Part shown: piece by piece, positions 59,024 through 64,000 of the stretch
How positions within the stretch are numbered: the stretch's first letter is position 1
How the letters are laid out: the number at the start of each line of letters is the position of its first letter
Source of the DNA: Amycolatopsis azurea DSM 43854
GTDB lineage: Bacteria; Actinomycetota; Actinomycetes; Mycobacteriales; Pseudonocardiaceae
NCBI RefSeq assembly: GCF_001995215.1
Contig: NZ_MUXN01000030.1
Span: forward strand, 1-64,000
Direction of reading: 5' to 3'
DNA: 64,000 nucleotides
The notes under the pieces: generated by a model
What the model was told of the DNA's origin: nothing
The model's database searches: none
The model's input: only the letters and a program-made list of their open reading frames with translations
Program-made: the position numbers and the translations under genes

Positions 59024-59821
59024 ATGAGCACCGTGACCTCGCAAGACGGCACCACCATCGCCTACACCCGCACCGGCTCCGGCCCCGCCGTCATCCTGGT
59101 CGACGGCGCGATGTGCCACCGCGAGTTCGGTCCCGCCAAGCCGCTGGCCGCCGAACTGGCCCGGCACTTCACCGTCTACACCTACGACCGCCGCGGCCGC
59201 GGCGAAAGCGGCGACACCGAGCCGTTCGCCGTCGCCCGCGAAGTAGAGGACATCGCGGCACTGATCAAGGAAGCCGGTGGGACCGCCCACGTCTACGGGA
59301 TCTCGTCCGGCGCCGCGCTCGCCCTCGAAGCCGCGAAAGCCGGGCTGCCGATCACGAAACTGGCGGTCTACGAATTCCCGCTGGTCGTCGACGACACCCG
59401 TCCGCCGGTCCCGGCCGACTACACCGAGCGGCTGGAGAACGCCATCGCCACCGGCAAACCCGGCGCCGCGATCAAGATCTTCATGCGCGACGGCGTCCGT
59501 GTCCCGGCTCCGGTCGTGCTCATGATGCAGTTCATGCCCGCCTGGCCGAAGCTGAAGAAGGTCGCGCCGACCCTGCGCTACGACGCCGCGCTGTTCGACG
59601 GCCTGCAAGACGGCACCCCGCTGCCCGAGGGCCAGTGGGCGGGCGTCTCCGTGCCGACGCTGGTCATGGACGGCGGCAAGAGCCCCGCGTGGATTCGCAA
59701 CGGTGTCGCCGCGCTGGCGACGGCGGTCCCCGGCGCCGAGCACCGGACGATCGAGGGCCAGACGCATATGCTCAAGCCGAAAGCGGTGGCCCCGGTCCTG
59801 ATCGACTACTTCAACGGCTGA
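59024..59821 (+). CDS. Alpha/beta hydrolase
   Basis: 265 residues. TIAYTRTGSGPAVILVDGAM replaces the usual HG oxyanion motif with DGA; the nucleophile elbow is GISSGAALALEAAK, the acid is in VMDGGKSPAW (Asp), and the His is in TIEGQTHMLKPKAVAP. Such hydrolases act on small esters or lactones in the cytoplasm. It follows the DUF998 gene after 23 bases and precedes the macrodomain gene after 13 bases, so the three form one unit. The substrate is unknown. Confidence 0.88.
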   Translation: MSTVTSQDGTTIAYTRTGSGPAVILVDGAMCHREFGPAKPLAAELARHFTVYTYDRRGRGESGDTEPFAVAREVEDIAALIKEAGGTAHVYGISSGAALALEAAKAGLPITKLAVYEFPLVVDDTRPPVPADYTERLENAIATGKPGAAIKIFMRDGVRVPAPVVLMMQFMPAWPKLKKVAPTLRYDAALFDGLQDGTPLPEGQWAGVSVPTLVMDGGKSPAWIRNGVAALATAVPGAEHRTIEGQTHMLKPKAVAPVLIDYFNG

Positions 59822-59834
59822 CGGAGCGATCACG

Positions 59835-60371
59835 ATGATCGAACTGGTCGAAGGCGACATCACCGAACAACAGGTCGACGTCGTGGTCAACGCCGCGAAC
59901 TCGTCCCTGCTCGGCGGGGGCGGGGTGGACGGCGCGATCCACCGCCGCGGCGGACCGGAGATCCTCACCGAATGCCGGGCCCTGCGCGCGGGGCACTACG
60001 GCAAGGGACTGAAGACCGGGGAGGCGGTCGCCACCACGGCGGGCCGCCTTCCGGCGCGCTGGGTGGTGCACACCGTCGGGCCGGTGTGGTCCGACTCCGA
60101 AGACCGGTCCGCGCTGCTGGCCGCGTGCCACCGCAACTCGCTGCACGTGGCCGCCGACCTCGGCGCGCACACCGTGGCGTTCCCGGCGATCTCGACCGGG
60201 ATCTACCGGTGGCCGGTCGAATCCGCGGCGGAGATCGCCCTCGAAACCGTGCTGAACACGCTTTCGGCCGGATCGTGTTCGGTGGAACTGGTGCGATTCG
60301 TGCTGTTCGGACCCGCCGCCTACGACGTGTTCCGGGAGCAGGCGGACGCACTTGGGCTGAGTGGGTCGTGA
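59835..60371 (+). CDS. Macrodomain protein (O-acetyl-ADP-ribose deacetylase type)
   Basis: 178 residues. VDVVVNAANSSLLGGGGVDG, AIHRRGGPEILTECRALR and GEAVATTAGRLPARWVVHTV match the MacroD/YmdB core; FPAISTGIYRWPVESAAEIA holds the phosphate-binding Gly loop. These enzymes remove ADP-ribose from proteins, nucleic acids or O-acetyl-ADP-ribose. It is the third gene of the DUF998/hydrolase unit. NAD/ADP-ribose metabolism is thus represented by this, the NUDIX and the SIR2-like genes, though they are far apart. The stop codon lies inside the following inverted repeat. Confidence 0.92.
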   Translation: MIELVEGDITEQQVDVVVNAANSSLLGGGGVDGAIHRRGGPEILTECRALRAGHYGKGLKTGEAVATTAGRLPARWVVHTVGPVWSDSEDRSALLAACHRNSLHVAADLGAHTVAFPAISTGIYRWPVESAAEIALETVLNTLSAGSCSVELVRFVLFGPAAYDVFREQADALGLSGS

Positions 60372-60410
60372 GTGGTAAGTGTCGTTAGAACGACACTTAC
60401 CACTCACGAC
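60365..60410. repeat. Inverted repeat with GTCGTGAGTGGTAAGTGTCG
   Basis: A 22-base arm (60365-60386) pairs perfectly with the opposite arm (60389-60410) around AG. It begins inside the last codons of the macrodomain gene and ends 12 bases before the converging gene, so it may terminate both. A fourth dispersed-repeat type in this window. Confidence 0.85.
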
Positions 60411-60422
60411 CACCTGGACCCA

Positions 60423-61406
60423 CTACACGCCTGCGGGCGAACTTCCGTGCTGCACCAGTTCCCTGGCCGCCCCGCTCCCATCGGCGGGAACCGCCCAGAT
60501 CCCCGACTCCACCCCGTAAGCCACGGTCCGGTCGTCCAGCCAGGCGGCCTGGTCGTCCACGCTCCGCGTCTCGGCCAGCATGGTCTCCTTACCGGAGGCC
60601 ATATCGAGCACGGCCAGCCGCCAAGGTGCCGAAGAACCGGTGGAAACCCGCTTCTTGAAGGCGACCCGCTTCCCGTCCGGCGAGAGCGACGGGCATTCGA
60701 CGTTCTCGCGGATCATCCTCGCGACGAGCTTCTCGTAGTCCGCCTCGACGAGGTAGGTCTTCCCCTTCGTCCCCACGGTGGCGTAGAACTTCTTGCCGTC
60801 GGCGGTGAAGGTGATTCCCCAGTAGTTCACGTCGGACGAGTAATACGGCTTGCCGTCGAGCAGGAGCGTCATCTCCTCGATGCTCTTCGTCAGTTTCCCG
60901 GTCGTCAGGTTGAAGATGCCCGCCCTGGTCGAAAACCCGTTCTCCGCGTAGGAATCCCCGTTGACGAACAACGTCCAGTAGGCGAGCTTCCCGTCCGGCG
61001 AGACCCGGCCGCGGCTGGGGGTGCCGGGCAGTTCGATCCGGCGGATCTCGGCGAGGTCCTTGTCCAGCACGATGACGTCGGTCATCGGCGGCAGCACCCC
61101 CGGCTGCGCGGCCAGGCACAGCGCGGTCCCCGCCGAAGCGGCGAACCGGTCGCAGCTCAGCCCCGCCACCTTCCGGGTCTCGCCGGGCCGGTCGGCCGGG
61201 ACGGTGGCCAGATGTCCGAAGTCGGGGCCTTCGGCGGTGTTGCGGAACAGCAGCTGCCCCTTCGCCTGCACCGAAACCGGCTGTCCGGTCACGACGGCGA
61301 CGGAGTTGACCTCCGGCCCACGGTCCCGCGAGTAGAGGCCGTAGCCGACGGCCGCCGCGATCAGGACGACGACCGCCGCCACCACGCCCAGGATCCGCGC
61401 CCTCAT
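60423..61406 (-). CDS. Membrane-anchored beta-propeller (TolB/WD40-like) protein
   Basis: 327 residues from ATG 61406. One N-terminal membrane helix (ILGVVAAVVVLIAAAVGYGL) is followed by an external beta-propeller with repeated blades such as SPDGKLAYWTLF, TADGKKFYATVGTKGK, SPDGKRVAFKKR and LDDRTVAYGVESGIWAVPAD. These blades resemble TolB/PD40 repeats that bind small molecules or proteins. The ATG overlaps the MFS stop codon in ATGA, so it is translationally coupled to the exporter and perhaps its partner on the outer face. The ligand is unknown. Confidence 0.8.
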   Translation of the reverse strand: MRARILGVVAAVVVLIAAAVGYGLYSRDRGPEVNSVAVVTGQPVSVQAKGQLLFRNTAEGPDFGHLATVPADRPGETRKVAGLSCDRFAASAGTALCLAAQPGVLPPMTDVIVLDKDLAEIRRIELPGTPSRGRVSPDGKLAYWTLFVNGDSYAENGFSTRAGIFNLTTGKLTKSIEEMTLLLDGKPYYSSDVNYWGITFTADGKKFYATVGTKGKTYLVEADYEKLVARMIRENVECPSLSPDGKRVAFKKRVSTGSSAPWRLAVLDMASGKETMLAETRSVDDQAAWLDDRTVAYGVESGIWAVPADGSGAARELVQHGSSPAGV

Positions 61407-62647
61407 GCGTAAGTCCTCAAAGGACGGAGGACGGCGGCCGCGGCGACCACGACGGCCAGCGCGCCGGCGGCGACCAGGACCGCGGCGTGCAGGTCCCACG
61501 TGGTCCAGGCGAGTCCGAAAAGGACGGACGCGAGCATCCGCGTCGTCGCCTGCCCGGTCTGTACCAGCGCCAGACCGCTCGCCCGCTGGTGCTCGGGCAG
61601 CAGCGGCCCGGCGGCGGCCATCAGGACGCCGTCGGTGGCGGCGTAGAAGACACCGTGCAGCACCAGTGCCAGCACCGCCAGGATGCCGCCGTCCACCGGG
61701 CCGAGCAGCGCCAGCAGCGCGGCGACCAGCGCGATGTGCCCGCCGAGGAACACCTTCCAGCGGCCGATCCGGTCCGAAAGCCTGCCGAACGGAACGGCGA
61801 GCAGCAGGTACACACCCGCGGTTCCCAGTGGCAGCAAGGGAAAGAAGACCGCGCCGAGTTCCCAGCGGCGCTGCAGCACGAGATAGAGGAACGAGTCGCT
61901 GAGGGTGACCAGGCCCAGCAGCGCCGCCCAGACGCAGATCCGGCGGAACGACGCCTGGCGGATCAGGCCGGCGGTCTCCCGCAAGGAGACCTTCGGCCGG
62001 TCGGCTCGCGTCTTCGGCTGATGGTCCTTGACCAGCACCAGCAGGATGATCACGCCGATCGCGGCGACGCAGAAGCTCGTGAAGAACACCGAGTCGTAGC
62101 TGCCCAGGCTGAGCCACAGGACCGCCATCGCGACCAGCGGACCCAGGAACGCGCCGAAGGTGTCCATCGCGCGGTGCACGCCGAACGCGCGGCCGAGGTG
62201 TTCGGGATCGCTGCTCAAGGTGATCAGCGCGTCGCGCGGCGCGGTCCGGACGCCCTTGCCGGTGCGGTCGGCCGCCAGGACGGCGCCGATCGCCACGGTG
62301 GACGAACCCGCCAGCATCAGGCCGATCTTGCCCAAGGCCGAGAGTCCGTAACCGAAGCAGGCGACGGCTTTGAGCCGCTGCCACCGGTCCGCGAGATGCC
62401 CGCCGACGAGCCGGACGACGGCGGTGACACCGGAGTAGAGGCCGTCGAGCACGCCGAACTGCAGCGGGCTGAGGCCGAGACCGAGGACGAGGTAGAGCGG
62501 GAGGACCGCGGTCACCATCTCCGACGAGATGTCGGTGACGAGGCTGACCAGGCCGAGTGCGACGACGTTCCCGGTGACGGCGCGCTTCAAGCCGCTCTTC
62601 GGGACTTCCGCCGCGGTGTCCGCTCCCCTGCTGGTGGCGATGTACAT
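61403..62647 (-). CDS. MFS transporter
   Basis: 414 residues with twelve membrane segments. ITDISSEMVTAVLPLYLVLG-type start (VTDISSEMVTAVLPLYLVLG), LADRWQRLKAVACFGYGLSA (motif A), RTGKGVRTAPRDALITLSSD and GRLSDRIGRWKVFLGGHIAL mark a drug/proton antiporter-type MFS protein, near the group of exporters with a conserved DxSSEM loop. ATG 62647 has GGAGGTC upstream. It overlaps the beta-propeller gene by four bases downstream and starts 76 bases after the phosphatase-like gene stop, which is read in the same direction. Confidence 0.9.
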   Translation of the reverse strand: MYIATSRGADTAAEVPKSGLKRAVTGNVVALGLVSLVTDISSEMVTAVLPLYLVLGLGLSPLQFGVLDGLYSGVTAVVRLVGGHLADRWQRLKAVACFGYGLSALGKIGLMLAGSSTVAIGAVLAADRTGKGVRTAPRDALITLSSDPEHLGRAFGVHRAMDTFGAFLGPLVAMAVLWLSLGSYDSVFFTSFCVAAIGVIILLVLVKDHQPKTRADRPKVSLRETAGLIRQASFRRICVWAALLGLVTLSDSFLYLVLQRRWELGAVFFPLLPLGTAGVYLLLAVPFGRLSDRIGRWKVFLGGHIALVAALLALLGPVDGGILAVLALVLHGVFYAATDGVLMAAAGPLLPEHQRASGLALVQTGQATTRMLASVLFGLAWTTWDLHAAVLVAAGALAVVVAAAAVLRPLRTYA

Positions 62648-62722
62648 GGGGGACCTCCAGCGCCGTGAGGAGGTGCCGGGTCGCGGTGCACACGGCCGCG
62701 ACCCGGCACCTGATCGCGAGGA

Positions 62723-64000
62723 TCAGTGGCAGGTGTAGGTGGGCGAGGAGTCGATCGTCTTGCCGTCGAGGCCGATCAGCTGGGTCGAGAAGGCGTTGTC
62801 CGACATGTTCAGCTTGAGCACGCCGTAGGTCGAGATCGCCTTCGCGGTGGCCGGGTGTTCGGTCTTGACCGGGTACAGGGTCGCCCCGCCGCCACCGCCG
62901 ATGATCTGCACCGGGCCGGCCGGATCCTTGTCGCCGTCGGCGTTCTGCGGGTAGAACCGCTCGTAGTGGTGGTCGTGCCCGTTGAGCACCAGATCGACCT
63001 TGTTCTGCACCATGGTCTCCCAGAGGGTGGCCATCTTGTCGTTGTCGCCGTGGTCACCCGAGGTGTAGCGGGGGTGGTGGTAGTACGCGGCGACACAGGG
63101 CTTGGTGTTGTTCTTCAGGTCCTGCTTGATCCAGTTCAGCTGCTCGTCGCTGACCGCGTTCGCGGCGAGACCGGGCGAGAACTCCGTGCTGTCGATGGCG
63201 ACGAAGTGCCAGTTGCCCATTTCCCAGCTGTAGTAGGTCTTCCCGTTCGGCGTCGCGATCTTGCCGAAGTACTTCTTGTAGGCGCCCAGCGGGGTGTCGT
63301 CGTAGGTCTCGTGGTTGCCCGGGATCGGGTGCATGATGTTCTTGTACTTGCCCCAGGTCTTGTCGAAGTACTTCGTGAAGTCTTCGATGTGGGCGTCGTC
63401 GTACTGGTTGTCGCCCATGGTGATCACCGCGGCGGGGTTCATCTGCCCGACCAGGTTGGCGGTCTTCGGGTGGATGCACGACGACGAGGACGCGGTGCAC
63501 TGTTCCGCGATGTCACCGGAGGCGGCGAGGACGAACGACGAACCGCCGCCCGCCTGTGTGGTCGCCTGGATCGCGCCGCTGGCGGCCGAGGTGTTGCCCG
63601 CGGCGTCCTTCGCCCGGACGCTGTAGGTGTACGCGGTCGCGGCGGTCAGGCCGCTGTCGGAGAAGGAAGCGCTTTCCGTGGTGCCGACGACCTGCCCGTT
63701 GCGCAGCACCTCGTAGCCGGTGACACCGACGTTGTCCGTCGACGCGGTCCACGTCAGGTCCACAGTGGACGAAGTGATCGTGCCGGCCTTCAGGTTCGTG
63801 GGCGCGGTGGGCGCCTGGGTGTCGCCTGTGGAGTCCGACGTCCCGTAAACCTGGATCTCCCAAAGGGAGTAGCCGTAGCTGGTGGCCCGCTTGGTCCCGA
63901 CGAGCCGCAGGTAGCGGCCCTTGCCGGACAGGCCGGTCAGGTCGTCGGTCCCGCCGTTGCCGTTGGTGACGGACTTGATCGAGGTCCACGCCGAGCCGTC
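62723..64000 (-). CDS. Secreted purple-acid-phosphatase-like phosphoesterase, partial at window edge
   Basis: The open frame runs without a stop from 64000 to 62723 (425 residues visible; N-terminus outside the window). The visible order is a discoidin/F5/8C domain (GRYLRLVGTKRATSYGYSLW), an Fn3 domain (VDLTWTASTDNVGVTGYEVL) and a metallophosphatase domain: AASGDIAEQC, TMGDNQYDDAH, PGNHETYDD, YYHHPRYTSGDH and NGHDHHYERF hold the metal ligands, with the usual purple acid phosphatase order. It is likely exported and releases phosphate from organic esters. The stop codon is followed by the MFS gene on the same strand. Confidence 0.9.
   Translation of the reverse strand, partial: DGSAWTSIKSVTNGNGGTDDLTGLSGKGRYLRLVGTKRATSYGYSLWEIQVYGTSDSTGDTQAPTAPTNLKAGTITSSTVDLTWTASTDNVGVTGYEVLRNGQVVGTTESASFSDSGLTAATAYTYSVRAKDAAGNTSAASGAIQATTQAGGGSSFVLAASGDIAEQCTASSSSCIHPKTANLVGQMNPAAVITMGDNQYDDAHIEDFTKYFDKTWGKYKNIMHPIPGNHETYDDTPLGAYKKYFGKIATPNGKTYYSWEMGNWHFVAIDSTEFSPGLAANAVSDEQLNWIKQDLKNNTKPCVAAYYHHPRYTSGDHGDNDKMATLWETMVQNKVDLVLNGHDHHYERFYPQNADGDKDPAGPVQIIGGGGGATLYPVKTEHPATAKAISTYGVLKLNMSDNAFSTQLIGLDGKTIDSSPTYTCH

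Noticed and set aside
63665..63677. GGAAGCGCTTTCC as a LacI operator
   Set aside because: It is inside the coding sequence of the phosphatase-like gene and has different outer bases from the twin operators at 34337-34373; a chance match is more likely.

Overview
The window is high-GC actinobacterial DNA. The most likely source is Amycolatopsis or a close relative in the Pseudonocardiaceae. Reasons are the strong G/C third-position bias, an ShbA/SigD-type sigma factor, a Ddn-type F420 enzyme, a DevRS-like two-component pair, DasR-type boxes in front of chitinase genes, and several families of long near-perfect inverted repeats between genes that I associate with Amycolatopsis. The genus is an inference; nothing here fixes the species.

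Layout. (1) 1-7980 looks like the right end of an integrated element. It ends in a 45-bp 3' half of a tRNA-Lys gene (7936-7980), preceded by CGACAC repeats spaced exactly 10 bp apart and by decayed genes, among them a frameshifted DUF2637 gene of the kind carried by actinomycete integrative and conjugative elements. Its cargo is a KTSC protein, a coiled-coil/GIY-YIG (T5orf172) protein followed by a SIR2-like DUF4917 protein (a candidate defence pair), two unknown coupled genes and two membrane proteins. (2) 8119-12786 is a giant WxG/RHS polymorphic toxin whose 3' end faces the att site with no room for an immunity gene. (3) 12905-14437 is a GT-C-like membrane protein. (4) 14548-17997 is a three-gene operon: a nucleoside-phosphorylase protein ending in a short Gly/Asn/Gln motif, a membrane protein that begins with nearly the same motif, and a second membrane protein. 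I read it as a candidate amyloid-signalling immune module and as the most interesting object in the window. (5) 18166-22557 holds a NUDIX protein, a methyltransferase, a VOC protein with an ECF41-type sigma factor, a divergent VOC gene with ECF41-like promoters between them, and an HTH regulator.

(6) 23018-30229 is secretory and oxidative: two trypsin-like proteases, a TetR/AurF-type diiron oxygenase/small membrane protein operon, and a multidomain GH87-like alpha-1,3-glucanase. (7) 30423-42945 is chromosomal metabolism and regulation: a Tet(M)-type ribosome-protection GTPase with a possible leader peptide, an ANTAR regulator, a Gfo/Idh/MocA oxidoreductase behind twin LacI-type operators, MerR/MFS and LysR/dialkylglycine-decarboxylase-like divergent pairs, a BASS transporter with a hydrolase, a quinone oxidoreductase, a DM13 lipoprotein-like protein, a TetR regulator and RpiB. 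(8) 43035-48477 is a chitin block: two tandem CBM2-GH18 chitinases and a third GH18 chitinase, with a DasR-like box in front of the first and the third. With the glucanase, this suggests attack on fungal walls.

(9) 48618-55708 holds the ShbA/SigD-like sigma factor with an overlapping upstream mini-ORF, a DevR/DevS-like pair whose first GAF domain is shortened, a flavin/F420 split-barrel protein, a Ddn-type F420 enzyme, and a TetR regulator divergent from a short UvrA paralogue of the drug-resistance type. (10) 56101-64000 holds membrane proteins, a membrane metallophosphoesterase, a DUF998 protein, an alpha/beta hydrolase, a macrodomain protein, an MFS exporter overlapping a beta-propeller protein, and the 3' part of a secreted purple-acid-phosphatase-like gene cut by the window edge. 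I see no CRISPR array, rRNA, complete tRNA or insertion sequence.
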